Counted from the first letter of the stretch, positions 49,901 through 59,187 are shown. The stretch is 64,000 nt of DNA from Ihuprevotella massiliensis (GCA_900095835.1 LT608321.1:104373-168372); one strand, 5' to 3'. Program-made: numbers and translations. Notes: generated by a model not told the origin, from the sequence alone.

Positions 49901-51430
49901 TTAAATCGGAGTAAACACTTCTAGTATAACGGGGCGCGTACTCTCAATGTTCAATAGTTTGATGAGGAGATGATGAGCGTCTTCCGCTAAATACAAACTT
50001 TCTGCAGAAAGGTATGTGCAATGATAGCTTTCGGCTATACCTTTGGCGGAGTTTTGATGAGCTGCTGCAACAAATTGTGGTAGGGCTGGGGTTTGATTTA
50101 AGCCTGGAAGGTGATGGAATATCGCACCGCACTGATTGTTGATGAGTAAAATGCGAAGTTTACCGTCCAGATGCTGATTCCAAAGTCCATTTGCATCATA
50201 GAAAAACGAGAGATCTCCGATGACACAGAGCACTTTTCCTGCTGCTGCAAGCGAGTATCCTGCTGCTGTGGACAATGAACCTTCAATACCGTTCGTACCT
50301 CGATTACAATATACGGGTACATTTAAGACTTGCCATTGTCTATTTGTCCAACGAACTGCTGTGCTATTGCCTACAAACATAGCTTCGATAGAGTAGTCGA
50401 AGGTCTGTTTGGGAGAGGATAGTTGAGAATAAGCCGCAGCTACTTCGTTTTTTGTGGGAAGGGTATCTACAAGCTGTTGCAAAATTTCCGCAGGATTGCA
50501 GGTGAGTTTCTCTGCCTTTTGAAAAAAGGTGTCGGGGCATTCATCTGTTTCATCGATACGGAGTACTGGAAGTTGGTTTATCGTGCGTAAATGCTGCTTG
50601 AAAAACTTATTTACTAAACAGCCGCCTATGTGAATCACAGCGTCTGGAGACAGTTTTTGCTCATCAAGCCACAATGCCATGCGTGCATCCTGCTGGTTGC
50701 TGATGTTTTCAGCGTAAACTAGCAACTGATTGTTGGCGCGTAATTGCTGAATGGCAGGTATAAATGGCTCTTCATATTGCCCGACAATCAGGAGGGGAAG
50801 ACGCGCATTGCAAAGAAGTTCTTGCCAATGTTTAGGGAGTTTTGCTACAGGTTTGTTTACTCTTGCGGAAATCTCCACTTGGGGCAACTCCTTAGTCGTA
50901 AACTCAAATAGTGGTTCGCTGATAGGGATATTCAAATGTATCGGTTGCCCACCATTATCTGACAAAGCAGCGAATGCTGATTGCAAGTAGAGGTTTACTT
51001 CCCTGGCTTGAGAATCCTCTGTAATTTCATCTACTTGCCAGCATCTTGCATAGGGAGTGCATGCACCTTGCTGAGGAATTGTCTGTCCGTCTAATTGTCC
51101 CTGCAAGGACAAAGGACGGTCGGCAGAAATCATCACAAGAGGAATATGGCGAAAAGCCGCCTCTGCTATACCTGGCAGACAGTTTAATAAGGCGCTACCA
51201 GAGGTGACACAGATGGCAATAGGTCTTTTTTTCTTAATCCATAGACCAATGGCTACGAAAGCTGCACTACGCTCGTCGGTGATGGGATGTAGCTGAAATT
51301 TACTGCCTGCTTCGTACAAATTATGTACGATGGGGGCATTGCGCGAACCTGGACATACGACAATATCTCGAATGTCATGTGCAATGAGGTGCGCTGTGAG
51401 TAAATTTATATTAGCCTTATTGGAATACAT
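49901..51430 (-). CDS. menD: 2-succinyl-5-enolpyruvyl-6-hydroxy-3-cyclohexene-1-carboxylate synthase
   Basis: A thiamine-diphosphate enzyme that adds the succinyl group of 2-oxoglutarate to isochorismate. The 509-residue chain has an N-terminal PYR domain with [28 protein letters not shown] (with the activating Glu) and [19 protein letters not shown], a middle domain, and a C-terminal PP domain with [14 protein letters not shown] and the metal-binding [14 protein letters not shown] through [11 protein letters not shown]. Length is slightly below the 550 or so of the family. It stands 34 bases before menB in the operon. Confidence 0.96.
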   Translation of the reverse strand: MYSNKANINLLTAHLIAHDIRDIVVCPGSRNAPIVHNLYEAGSKFQLHPITDERSAAFVAIGLWIKKKRPIAICVTSGSALLNCLPGIAEAAFRHIPLVMISADRPLSLQGQLDGQTIPQQGACTPYARCWQVDEITEDSQAREVNLYLQSAFAALSDNGGQPIHLNIPISEPLFEFTTKELPQVEISARVNKPVAKLPKHWQELLCNARLPLLIVGQYEEPFIPAIQQLRANNQLLVYAENISNQQDARMALWLDEQKLSPDAVIHIGGCLVNKFFKQHLRTINQLPVLRIDETDECPDTFFQKAEKLTCNPAEILQQLVDTLPTKNEVAAAYSQLSSPKQTFDYSIEAMFVGNSTAVRWTNRQWQVLNVPVYCNRGTNGIEGSLSTAAGYSLAAAGKVLCVIGDLSFFYDANGLWNQHLDGKLRILLINNQCGAIFHHLPGLNQTPALPQFVAAAHQNSAKGIAESYHCTYLSAESLYLAEDAHHLLIKLLNIESTRPVILEVFTPI

Positions 51431-51457
51431 ATATAGCGTTGGAGCCTAGTCTAGTCT

Positions 51458-52498
51458 TCATTTATGAGCAGAGAACAAACGTAACATCGTATTGAGCTTA
51501 CGTTCTGTCTCTTGCCATTCGCTGTTCTCGTTGCTTTCTGGCAATAGTCCACCACCTGCATAGAGAGTTGCGGTGTCATTATTCAGATTCATACAGCGTA
51601 ATGTCACAAATAGGTGTGCAGAATTGGGATCAATCGGACCAGAATATCCTGAATAATAACTGCGATTGTGCGATTCTACTTTAGAAATTAGCGCTTGGGC
51701 AGTAGAAGTCTCCCAACCACAGACAGCAGGAGTGGGGTGAAGTGCTTCAATGACGCAAGCTATGCTTTTCTCCTTGGGGGGAATTACAGAGAAGTCCGTA
51801 CAAAGATGCAGCAAATGCGCTGCGGGTCGCACGTAGGTTGGACTCTTCTGATAGTCACAGCCGAGTTTTTCTAATTGTCGACTGATATAATCCACCACCC
51901 ATTGTTGTTCCTTGCGATTTTTCTCTGACCAAACTTCTAGGCTGAGAGAGGAGTCTTCTGTCTTTTCCATTGTTCCTGCTAAAGCCATCGTATGCCATAA
52001 GTTATCTTTCGCAGAAATGAGGATTTCTGGCGTAGCCATCAACCAGGTTCCCCATGGAGCTGGTAATGAGATTAGGCTGACAAAGCTATTAGGATAAGCG
52101 ATGCAGGCTTGTTCGAACAAGCGATGATAATCGTCTGTAGTAAGGTTTGGGTCAAAATGAACAGAGAGAGTGCGAGAAAGCACTACTTTCTGTAGTTCGC
52201 TTTGTTGAAATGCAGCTTGACATGCTTCGAAGGCACGAACATATTCCGTACGATGGTCTTCTTCTACTTCATAAGCTAGCGAAAAACTTGGCACTTCTGT
52301 GGGTTGTGTCCAAGTGCGCTGCTCATCTGCTGGGAAGAACCAGAGTGGGTGCGCGTCGTTTTCCTGAAATGGTGCAAAGAGGTACCCTTTTTGAGGGGGT
52401 ATCTCAGCTAATGATGTGCATCTTTTAGGAGGATGCTTTGTGCCAATTTCATGCACTAGGGTTTCCCCTGGAAGACGATAGCGTACGGATGCAAGCAT
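51458..52498 (-). CDS. menF: Isochorismate synthase
   Basis: Converts chorismate to isochorismate, the first committed step. The 346-residue protein carries only the chorismate-binding domain, shorter than Escherichia coli MenF. Signatures are QKVVLSRTL, MATPEILISAKDN, LAGTMEKTED, and the C-terminal HPTPAVCGWETSTA followed by YYSGYSGPIDPNSAHLFVTLR and YAGGGLLPESNENSEWQET with the metal-binding acidic residues. It starts 7 bases after the mazG stop, so it is translated from the same mRNA. menD follows after 27 bases. Confidence 0.93.
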   Translation of the reverse strand: MLASVRYRLPGETLVHEIGTKHPPKRCTSLAEIPPQKGYLFAPFQENDAHPLWFFPADEQRTWTQPTEVPSFSLAYEVEEDHRTEYVRAFEACQAAFQQSELQKVVLSRTLSVHFDPNLTTDDYHRLFEQACIAYPNSFVSLISLPAPWGTWLMATPEILISAKDNLWHTMALAGTMEKTEDSSLSLEVWSEKNRKEQQWVVDYISRQLEKLGCDYQKSPTYVRPAAHLLHLCTDFSVIPPKEKSIACVIEALHPTPAVCGWETSTAQALISKVESHNRSYYSGYSGPIDPNSAHLFVTLRCMNLNNDTATLYAGGGLLPESNENSEWQETERKLNTMLRLFSAHK

Positions 52499-52505
52499 TA
52501 CTGCG

Positions 52506-53327
52506 TTATTCTTGTTCTAGACGTTTGGCTTCTTCCCAGTATTTGTCCATTTCTTCTAGGGACATCTCGGTGAGCTTGCGTCCTTTCTTGAGGGTTTGAG
52601 ATTCTAAATAGTTGAATCGGCGGATAAACTTCTGATTGGTGCGCTCTAATGCGTTGTCTGGATTGATTTTATACAGACGGGCTGCGTTGATTAACGAGAA
52701 CATGAGATCGCCAAATTCGGCTTCTGCTTTGTCCTTGTCCATGTTTTCCACCTCAGCCTCAAATTCCGCCAGTTCTTCTTTGACTTTCTCCCACACTTGT
52801 GAGCGTTCTTCCCAATCAAAGCCGACATTGCGCGCTTTATCCTGCACCCGATAGGCTTTAATCAAGGCGGGAAGAGAATTCGGAACGCCACTCAATACCG
52901 TTTCATTGCCATCTTTTTCGAGTTGCTTGAGTTGTTCCCATTGCATACTCACGTCAGATGCGGTCTCTATTTTGATGCCTTGACGCAAACCTGCTGCAGC
53001 GATATCGGAAGGTGGGTAAACATGAGGATGACGAAAGATGAGTTTGTCGCAAAGTCTATTGCAAACATCGGCAATGTCAAATTGTTCTTTTTCATCTGCC
53101 AGCTTAGCATAGAAACAAACATGGAGAAGCACATCACCTAATTCTTTGCAAATCTCTTTTTCGTCCGACTTCATGAGGGCATCACAGAGTTCGTACACCT
53201 CTTCGATTGTGTTTGGGCGCAAGCTTTCGTTGGTTTGTTTGCGATCCCATGGACATTTCTCACGCAGTTCGTTGAGCACGTCGAGCATGCGACTGAAGGC
53301 TTCTAATTGTTCTTGTCGAGTATGCAT
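52506..53327 (-). CDS. mazG: Nucleoside triphosphate pyrophosphohydrolase MazG
   Basis: Cleaves non-canonical or excess NTPs to NMP and pyrophosphate. Two tandem MazG-type all-alpha domains are visible in 273 residues. The first has EKCPWDRKQTNESLRPNTIEEVYELCDA with the metal-binding ExxE and later EICKELGDVLLHVCFYA (EExxD). The second has WEKVKEELAEFEAEV and AEAEFGDLMFSLINAARL. The frame extends 52 codons upstream, but the extra part is not MazG-like and spans the crp-mazG gap, so MHTRQEQLEAFSRM at 53327 is chosen. It heads the men genes, and mazG may simply be a passenger there. Confidence 0.94.
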   Translation of the reverse strand: MHTRQEQLEAFSRMLDVLNELREKCPWDRKQTNESLRPNTIEEVYELCDALMKSDEKEICKELGDVLLHVCFYAKLADEKEQFDIADVCNRLCDKLIFRHPHVYPPSDIAAAGLRQGIKIETASDVSMQWEQLKQLEKDGNETVLSGVPNSLPALIKAYRVQDKARNVGFDWEERSQVWEKVKEELAEFEAEVENMDKDKAEAEFGDLMFSLINAARLYKINPDNALERTNQKFIRRFNYLESQTLKKGRKLTEMSLEEMDKYWEEAKRLEQE

Positions 53328-53397
53328 AGTTATGGTTGGATAATCCTGTTGGTGGAGGAGGGTTGAGAAGACAATTCTCAAATGTGTGGAAGCACCT

Positions 53398-54072
53398 TTA
53401 ATTATGTTGTAATAAAGCCTCCATAGAAGGAATGAGAATGTGTCGTCGGCGCAATTCGATGAGCCCACGATCATTGAGTTCATTGAGCATTTGTGAAACG
53501 CGCAATCGTGTGGCAGTGAGTTCTCCTGCGAGAGCCACCATGTCTATCACGAGTTCTTTTTGACCTGCAGGGCGCGAGGACCGTGTATAGAGGAAATGCA
53601 AGAAGCGTCCTTCCAAAGAGTCTGGAAGAGCTCGCCAAACTCTGCTATCTTGCAACTGTTGAGTGGTGCAGATAAGGTTGAGATAGTTGAGGTGGAAAGG
53701 GGTGAGTGTGAACAATACATCTCTCACTTCTCGTTTGGGCACAGAGAAGTATTGTACTTCTGTCTCTGCTAAGAAAGTGGCACTATAACGCGGACGCAAG
53801 CCAAAAAGACGTTCTGGCTGAATCACTGTGTTGGTGGTGATGAATTCGCGGAAAGTATAGTGGCGTAAGTCGCTTACTTCTTCTTTGCAAACCGTGCCAG
53901 AGAGGGTACAGATGAGACTATCGCAAGGATCGTCGGCGTGTACGATTGTGTGCCCTGGAGCTATCGTATGGAAATCAAAAGGTACGCGCTCTGCAATCTG
54001 TTCAAAGTCATCTACGCTCAGTCCTTGAAAGAGCGGATTTCCGACGAATCGGTGGAAAATGTGGCTGCTCAT
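53398..54072 (-). CDS. Crp/Fnr-family transcriptional regulator
   Basis: A 224-residue regulator with an N-terminal cyclic-nucleotide-binding-type beta-barrel (about 15-130, IAPGHTIVHADDPCDSLICTLSGTV) and a C-terminal winged helix (about 150-224). The recognition region is DMVALAGELTATRLRVSQMLNELNDRGLIELRR. The Fnr-type N-terminal Cys cluster and a convincing cAMP pocket (RxS) are absent, so the effector is unknown. Its stop lies 70 bases before mazG; its start overlaps the apbE stop by 4 bases (ATGA), meaning translational coupling. By position it may control respiratory or menaquinone genes. Confidence 0.88.
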   Translation of the reverse strand: MSSHIFHRFVGNPLFQGLSVDDFEQIAERVPFDFHTIAPGHTIVHADDPCDSLICTLSGTVCKEEVSDLRHYTFREFITTNTVIQPERLFGLRPRYSATFLAETEVQYFSVPKREVRDVLFTLTPFHLNYLNLICTTQQLQDSRVWRALPDSLEGRFLHFLYTRSSRPAGQKELVIDMVALAGELTATRLRVSQMLNELNDRGLIELRRRHILIPSMEALLQHN

Positions 54073-55076
54073 GGTTGTAAGTCAATCAAAGGTTTCATGC
54101 CGTCGGACATCCACACTTGGTAGTTGCCTTTTGCGTCAGCATAGATAAAGTAGACATGGACATCCTTGTGGGTTTGCACATAGGCTTTAGCCTTATCTAA
54201 GCCCATCACCATGAAAGCAGTGGCAAGTGCATCGCTTTTAGCGCAGGAATTACTGACAACCGTAGCCGAAAGTAAAGAGTGCTGTACAGGGTAGCCCGTC
54301 TTGGGATTGATAGAATGGGCGTATTTCTTCCCATCTTTAATATAAAAGTTGCGGTAGTTGCCAGAGGTTGCGATACCACAATTCGTGAGACTTAGAAGTG
54401 TCTCGAGTTCTTCGTCAGAAGTATTGGCATTTTCTGTGGGTTTGTTGATTCCAATCTTCCATTTCTCACCTTTATCGTTCTTGCCTTTCACAACGACTTC
54501 CCCACCAATTTCAATCATATAGTTTTGGCATCCCTTTTCGCTGAGCAATTTTGCTATGCGATCTACAGCATATCCTTTTGCAACTGCTCCACAATCGATT
54601 TGTAGGTTGGGGATATCCTTAGTGAGTTGTTTACCATCAAATGAAAGATGCTGATACCCTACGAGTTTGCGCAATGAATCTACCTGATTATCAGTAAGAG
54701 GTTGCTTGTTTTTGAAACCAAATCCCCAAGCATTGACCAATGGAGCAACCGTGATGTCAAATGCCCCCTCAGTGTCGTTAGAAATCTCAAGAGATAGCTT
54801 GATGACTTCTGCAAATAGAGGATTGCCTATTCCCTTATCTTCTCCACGATTGAAGCGAGAGAGTAGACTATTCTCTTTAAAGAGAGAGAATATAGTGTCC
54901 ACGCGATTGAGTTCTTCTGCAATTTCCTTATCATAACTGTGTGTTGCATTGTAACGCACATGGTAAGTAGTGCCGAAAATCTGCCCTTCACTAGTCTGAT
55001 ACTTACTTCTAGAAAGAATAAATACAGTGCCAGCAACTAAGAGTATGAGGAAGATGAGAGAAAGGATACGTTTCAT
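54069..55076 (-). CDS. apbE: FAD:protein FMN transferase
   Basis: Attaches FMN covalently to Thr residues of NqrB/NqrC, RnfG/RnfD-type subunits or fumarate-reductase-like proteins outside the membrane. A single N-terminal helix (about 4-22) anchors it, without a lipobox Cys. The ApbE domain shows FGTTYHVRY, EGAFDITVAPLVNAWGFG, IDCGAVAKGYAVDRIA, MIEIGGEVVVKG, and the metal/FAD-site segment SCAKSDALATAFMVMG. The length of 335 is normal. It overlaps both neighbours by 4 bases. The NQR/RNF targets are not in this window. Confidence 0.94.
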   Translation of the reverse strand: MKRILSLIFLILLVAGTVFILSRSKYQTSEGQIFGTTYHVRYNATHSYDKEIAEELNRVDTIFSLFKENSLLSRFNRGEDKGIGNPLFAEVIKLSLEISNDTEGAFDITVAPLVNAWGFGFKNKQPLTDNQVDSLRKLVGYQHLSFDGKQLTKDIPNLQIDCGAVAKGYAVDRIAKLLSEKGCQNYMIEIGGEVVVKGKNDKGEKWKIGINKPTENANTSDEELETLLSLTNCGIATSGNYRNFYIKDGKKYAHSINPKTGYPVQHSLLSATVVSNSCAKSDALATAFMVMGLDKAKAYVQTHKDVHVYFIYADAKGNYQVWMSDGMKPLIDLQP

Positions 55077-55996
55077 TTGCTAGAGTTTATAGAAGGGGCT
55101 TTTGCTTTCTTAAAGTGAGTGAGATCAAAAATTAGTTGGAACGTTCCAAAAAAGTGACTATTTTCTGAGTTTCGTCCAAAACCAGGCACGTGCCAAGCTC
55201 TTCCGATGTTGGTGTTGTGCTCATAAAGGCGCACTTGGTAGCGTAATGACCAACCAAGGTGAATGAATTTCCATATTGAGGTTTCCAATCCGAACACCAG
55301 TTCACCCCAGTGGGCATTGTCGCTGATGTTATTGAATTGGAAGGGAGCTTCCGTTTTCCAATGTGTATCTTGGACAGGAGTCCCACTTAGGGCATAGTTG
55401 AAGGCCGAAAATCCATAGCGTGCTCCCACAAAAACGCGATTTGTACTTCGTTTATCGCGCTTTAGATTGTAGTCAAGCCCAATTCGCCCAAATGGTGCGC
55501 GAGTGGTGTAGTGTAATTGCGTAGTTTCACTCGTTTGATTCGCTGCACCGATACCCAATTCTACAATGGGAAAGTATTTATTGCGGAAATTTAGGCGCAA
55601 AGCTCCTTCGTAAGTACCCGAAGAAGTGAAGGTGTTGAGAAAAGCACCAGCTAGATTGACCGAAACGCTCACACCTGCCAAGAGGGGGACACTGCGATTA
55701 CCCAATAGACGATTGAGGGCTTCACGTTTACTGTCGTTAAACTCCACACCTTGTGGGGCGCGAGTGATAGTGGTGCTGTCGTCCTGCAGTGGTAGAGGAG
55801 AGTTTGCTAATCGACCTTCAGTGTCTTGCGGTGAAAGAGCTACTACTGACTCATTAGAGTGTCCTTGTTCTTCTGAAGAACAGACAGGCGTAGAAGCCGA
55901 AGATTGTACTTTCGCAGCCTTTGCATTAATCATCGAACCCAGTGAGGCTAGACTACTGAGCAACAGGACGAAGGAATACTTTGAGATGTTCCACAT
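55073..55996 (-). CDS. Outer-membrane-type protein, DUF6048-like
   Basis: A 307-residue exported protein with a signal peptide (about 1-27) and a low-complexity Ser/Glu/Thr linker (about 28-95). A beta-strand-rich domain from about 105 follows, with alternating patterns (AALRLNFRNKYFPIVELGIGAANQT, NRVFVGARYGFSAFNYAL, GWSLRYQVRLYE) and a late FFGTFQLIFDLTHFKK. It resembles the Bacteroidota family DUF6048, which is found beside DUF6452 as here. A small outer-membrane barrel is likely. Its first 44 bases overlap the DUF6452-like gene, and it overlaps apbE by 4 bases. Confidence 0.75.
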   Translation of the reverse strand: MWNISKYSFVLLLSSLASLGSMINAKAAKVQSSASTPVCSSEEQGHSNESVVALSPQDTEGRLANSPLPLQDDSTTITRAPQGVEFNDSKREALNRLLGNRSVPLLAGVSVSVNLAGAFLNTFTSSGTYEGALRLNFRNKYFPIVELGIGAANQTSETTQLHYTTRAPFGRIGLDYNLKRDKRSTNRVFVGARYGFSAFNYALSGTPVQDTHWKTEAPFQFNNISDNAHWGELVFGLETSIWKFIHLGWSLRYQVRLYEHNTNIGRAWHVPGFGRNSENSHFFGTFQLIFDLTHFKKAKAPSINSSK

Positions 55997-56477
55997 TTTC
56001 GTATGCTACATTGGGGTTGGTGATGAGTACTTCCTGCACAGTTAGGAGATTGGATGTGTTTTGGTGCGCGCGCCAGTTCACTTTGGTAAGCGTGTGGAAC
56101 ACAGAAGCTGGGCAGTCCAGCGATTCAAAATGAGACTTTGGTTGATGCGACACAATCAACGTATCTGTTGCAGTTTCGGTGCTAGAAGAGAAACGGAGCA
56201 ACAGCGTATCGCGTTCGGATGCAACATTCAAAGGTACTTGAATGGTGCGTTGTCCTATCGCACGATTGAACAGTAATTGTGTTGTATCGCCTTTAACTCC
56301 ATAGATGCTTAAAGTATCTGAGAGTGAAAGTACTTTTTTTGTCTCATAATGGTAGAAATTGAGTACCATTTCCACTTGATTGTCGAGTGGACAATCAATG
56401 TTGGTGCAACTTGCCACTCCCATTATGATGCCAGATGCCGCAAGACCAAGAAAACTATGTAGGAGGTTTTTTGCCAT
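55953..56477 (-). CDS. Lipoprotein, DUF6452-like
   Basis: A 174-residue lipoprotein. The signal peptide ends in a lipobox VASC near residue 24, followed by TNIDCPLDNQVEMVLNFYHYE, where a second Cys and the CPL-N pattern fit DUF6452. The rest is beta-rich (LSLSDTLSIYG, TIQVPLNVASERDTLLLRFS), and the end has VEHLKVFLRPV. Function unknown. The 44-base overlap with the DUF6048-like gene shows tight linkage, consistent with a lipoprotein/barrel pair of the outer membrane. Confidence 0.78.
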   Translation of the reverse strand: MAKNLLHSFLGLAASGIIMGVASCTNIDCPLDNQVEMVLNFYHYETKKVLSLSDTLSIYGVKGDTTQLLFNRAIGQRTIQVPLNVASERDTLLLRFSSSTETATDTLIVSHQPKSHFESLDCPASVFHTLTKVNWRAHQNTSNLLTVQEVLITNPNVAYENVEHLKVFLRPVAQ

Positions 56478-56529
56478 ATTATGGTAGAGCGAGTGCAGGG
56501 CAAACGGTGTCTGAGGCTTACCCTATGTC

Positions 56530-57507
56530 TTAAAATTCTTCTTCGATGTGATAGTCGTTGCGACCCTGCGCGTTGCGACTGATGAGTTCTCCCAAAAATC
56601 CAGCAACAAAAAGCTGAGTTCCTAGAACCATCATGGTGAGTGAGATGTAGAAATAGGGAGAGTTGGTGACGAGTGGCGCAGGAATACCTGCAAAAAGGTG
56701 ATAGAGCTTCACACCGCCGACTACAATTGTAGCTAAGAAACCAAAGACAAACATCACTGTGCCCAAGAACCCAAATACGTGCATGGGTTTGAGTCCAAAG
56801 CTGTTGAGGAACCACAGCGACAGTAGGTCAAGATAACCGTTGACAAAGCGATTCAATCCCATAAATTTGGAAGTGCCAAATTTGCGCGCTTGGTGTTGCA
56901 CTACCTTTTCTCCGATTTTTGAAAAACCTGCATTTTTTGCTAAGTAAGGAATATAGCGGTGCATCTCACCATATACCTCAATGTTTTTCACCACTTCTAG
57001 GCGGTAAGCTTTGAGTCCACAGTTGAAGTCGTGAAGATTAGGGATACCACTTACCTTTCGTGCAGTAGCATTGAAAAGTTTGGTGGGAATTGTTTTCGAG
57101 ATAGGGTCGTATCTTTTCTGCTTATAACCGCTGACGAGATCATATCCGTCTTCGGTAATCATGCGATACAATTCGGGAATCTCATCGGGACTATCTTGTA
57201 AATCAGCATCCATGGTGATGACCACTCGCCCTTTTGCGCTGCGGAATCCACAAAACAAGGCAGGACTCTTGCCATAATTACGACGAAATTTGATGCCGTG
57301 CACTGCTTCTTCCTCTTCCGACAATTTTTGGATGATATTCCATGACTGATCTGTAGATCCATCATCTACAAAAAGTACTTCATAACTGAAATTATGCTCG
57401 TGCATGACGCGTTTAATCCATGCATAGAGTTCGGGAAGACTTTCATCTTCATTGAAGAGAGGAACGACAACAGTGATGTCGCAGGGGTAAGTGGTGGGTG
57501 TATTCAT
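56530..57507 (-). CDS. Membrane-anchored family 2 glycosyltransferase (ArnC/DPM1/GtrB-like)
   Basis: Moves a sugar from a nucleotide donor to a polyprenyl phosphate at the inner face of the membrane. The GT-A domain (about 10-235) has VVVPLFNEDESLPEL, VDDGSTDQSW, the metal-binding DXD as TMDADLQDSPDEI, and HDFNCGLKAYRLEV. Two C-terminal helices (about 245-268 and 283-303) and the cytosolic end RNAQGRNDYHIEEEF are as in GtrB. It has its own promoter and likely feeds LPS or other envelope glycan decoration. The DUF6452-like gene begins 52 bases downstream. Confidence 0.92.
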   Translation of the reverse strand: MNTPTTYPCDITVVVPLFNEDESLPELYAWIKRVMHEHNFSYEVLFVDDGSTDQSWNIIQKLSEEEEAVHGIKFRRNYGKSPALFCGFRSAKGRVVITMDADLQDSPDEIPELYRMITEDGYDLVSGYKQKRYDPISKTIPTKLFNATARKVSGIPNLHDFNCGLKAYRLEVVKNIEVYGEMHRYIPYLAKNAGFSKIGEKVVQHQARKFGTSKFMGLNRFVNGYLDLLSLWFLNSFGLKPMHVFGFLGTVMFVFGFLATIVVGGVKLYHLFAGIPAPLVTNSPYFYISLTMMVLGTQLFVAGFLGELISRNAQGRNDYHIEEEF

Positions 57508-57618
57508 TGTGTAAATGCCTATTGGCTTGGGCTATCAAGCGGTGGTTGGGCAGAGGCTTTACGACTGATTGCAGTGTCTCCGCTTTACTTTACCGTTTTA
57601 GGGCTAGTATATACTTTG

Positions 57619-57650
57619 CAAAGTTAGCAAATTATCTTTGGTTTCACAAG
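57619..57650 (-). promoter_or_regulatory. Bacteroidetes-type promoter of the glycosyltransferase gene
   Basis: Minus strand: CTTG (57650-57647), 20 bases, TAACTTTG (57626-57619), 111 bases before the start codon at 57507. Confidence 0.72.
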
Positions 57651-57984
57651 CGATTGAGGAAAGAGATTAGAGGTTGAAAGTTAGGTATATTTGCTCTGGG
57701 CTAGTTAGTCTGTTTGTCTAAGCTAGTTACTTGCCTTATCGGAAGGATAACTTCGGTGGACTTTATGGGGGGAAACTTTGAAGGCCAACGGAATGTTTGA
57801 CCTTGGGTCTTACTTGGTGGAGAGTCCATCATTCACCTGAAAGAAATATTAGGTATTTGTGGAGTCTTTACGGTTTTCCACTCCCCAATTTCTATTAGTT
57901 TGTTAGGGAAACTTTACAGGAATAAAGTGCTAATTTAACTTTTAATCCTGTGTTTGGTACTCTTCCTAGGTGGCTATGGAAATT

Positions 57985-58110
57985 TAGAACGGAGCTTCAG
58001 AGGAAAATCTGCGGGATATTAGTGTGGAGCAAAGGAGGGAATTCAGATTTTCTCCGAGAAAACTCAGAAAACGAGGGAGATTTCTAAAATTATCTCCGAT
58101 AAAATAGAAG
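57985..58110. repeat. Intergenic element D in the 1.06-kb gap 57508-58565
   Basis: Holds GGGAGATTTCTAAAATTATCTCCGATAAAAT (read in pieces: GGGAGAT, then ATCTCCGAT) and a preceding TTTTCTCCGAGAAAACTC, which fit the GGAGAT...CTCCGA pattern of elements A-C. The rest of the gap, apart from the promoter at 57619-57650, the TTCGGTGGACTTT word near 57753, a GCTTTCCTT/AAGGAAAGC hairpin at 58440-58459 and the terminator at 58361-58400, contains no gene I can support. This is by far the largest gap of the window. Confidence 0.45.
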
Positions 58111-58360
58111 AAAGATGACCACGAAAATAGTAAAACTTCGCAAGATGCAGTTCATAAGTGTGCTGCAAATCGATGAAAACTTGTGAGAATGGGTGTAAAT
58201 GTGCCTAAGGGTATTGTAGTTCTTTTGTCAGAAGCGCAACTATCCCCCTAGTTTCTAGAAAACTTGGCTTATATTTTGGGGATGCAATTAACGTTAGTAG
58301 GGACGTAAAAAGAGAAAAAAGCAGAACTCTCTGGTAGTGCTAAAGAGTAAACAAAACAAG

Positions 58361-58400
58361 AAAAAGAAATCCTGCGAAGTTGATTTTAACTTCGCAGGAT
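58361..58400 (-). terminator. Intrinsic terminator of the DUF4199 gene
   Basis: ATCCTGCGAAGTT/AACTTCGCAGGAT (13 bp, 6-base loop) followed on the minus strand by TTCTTTTTCTTG. It lies 166 bases past the DUF4199 stop, leaving an unusually long 3' region. Confidence 0.82.
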
Positions 58401-58565
58401 AATGAAGGAATGCTAGGGACAAGATGTTTGCTTGTCAACGCTTTCCTTGGAAGGAAAGCACAAAGTTGAGTTGAATAATCTTTGTTTGCTAGCTGTTATC
58501 CTAAATGAAACTTTTCCATATATTTGATTTAGAAGTAAAGTCAAGCAAATAGATCTGTTCAAAAG

Positions 58566-59162
58566 CTATCGTTGCGCTGGTATTGTGTAGTTGCGCATGG
58601 CGCAGAGTCCAATGATGAGGGAGGTGATGGGTGTGAGTAAAATATTCATGTAGAGAACTGTCTCTGCATAGGTAGCTGGAGGGATGTTCTGCATTTGACG
58701 CACGCTATCAAGGATCGTGGGGCCCGAGTGTGTTTGCGATACAAACCAAAGTTCGTTGGCTTTCAGCAATTCTTGCATGCGAGGATTAGAAACAGATGTC
58801 AGTAAGGTGTTTACGAAATGTCCGTTGTCGAAGAAACGCATGTAGAAATAAGTTGCGATGGCTGCCCAAATGGAAGCATACAACATGCTAAAAAGTGCGT
58901 GGCTAAAGCCTTTGAAAAGAGGAAAACGATCAGTGGGAGCCACTATTTTACGGAAGCCAAAGGTGAGTCTACCCACGATGATGGGATAGACCACGATTAG
59001 TATCGTTGAGATGAGGGAAGCGGTGCTGTTGGTTAGCCCTGCTATCAGCGTACCGAGCAAGATAATGAGGATCAACCCTAAGATAATCCCATGCTGCATC
59101 GCAAAAGCATTGGTTTGGGTAAAGGAGCTGATTGGCGTTGTTGAAGATTTATTAGTTGCCAT
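58566..59162 (-). CDS. DUF4199 four-helix membrane protein
   Basis: An inner-membrane protein of 198 residues. Helices lie near 22-42 (GIILGLILIILLGTLIAGL), 47-67, 85-112 (SMLYASIWAAIATYFYMRF) and 168-190. It is the Bacteroidota family DUF4199, of unknown function, often found just before a family 2 glycosyltransferase. That order holds here, but with a 1-kb gap between. The start at 59162 (MATNKSSTTPI) is preferred over 59210, which would overlap the MFS gene. The MFS permease stop lies 25 bases upstream. Confidence 0.85.
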   Translation of the reverse strand: MATNKSSTTPISSFTQTNAFAMQHGIILGLILIILLGTLIAGLTNSTASLISTILIVVYPIIVGRLTFGFRKIVAPTDRFPLFKGFSHALFSMLYASIWAAIATYFYMRFFDNGHFVNTLLTSVSNPRMQELLKANELWFVSQTHSGPTILDSVRQMQNIPPATYAETVLYMNILLTPITSLIIGLCAMRNYTIPAQR

Positions 59163-59187
59163 ATAGAAAGTGTCTTGGTCGTAACTC

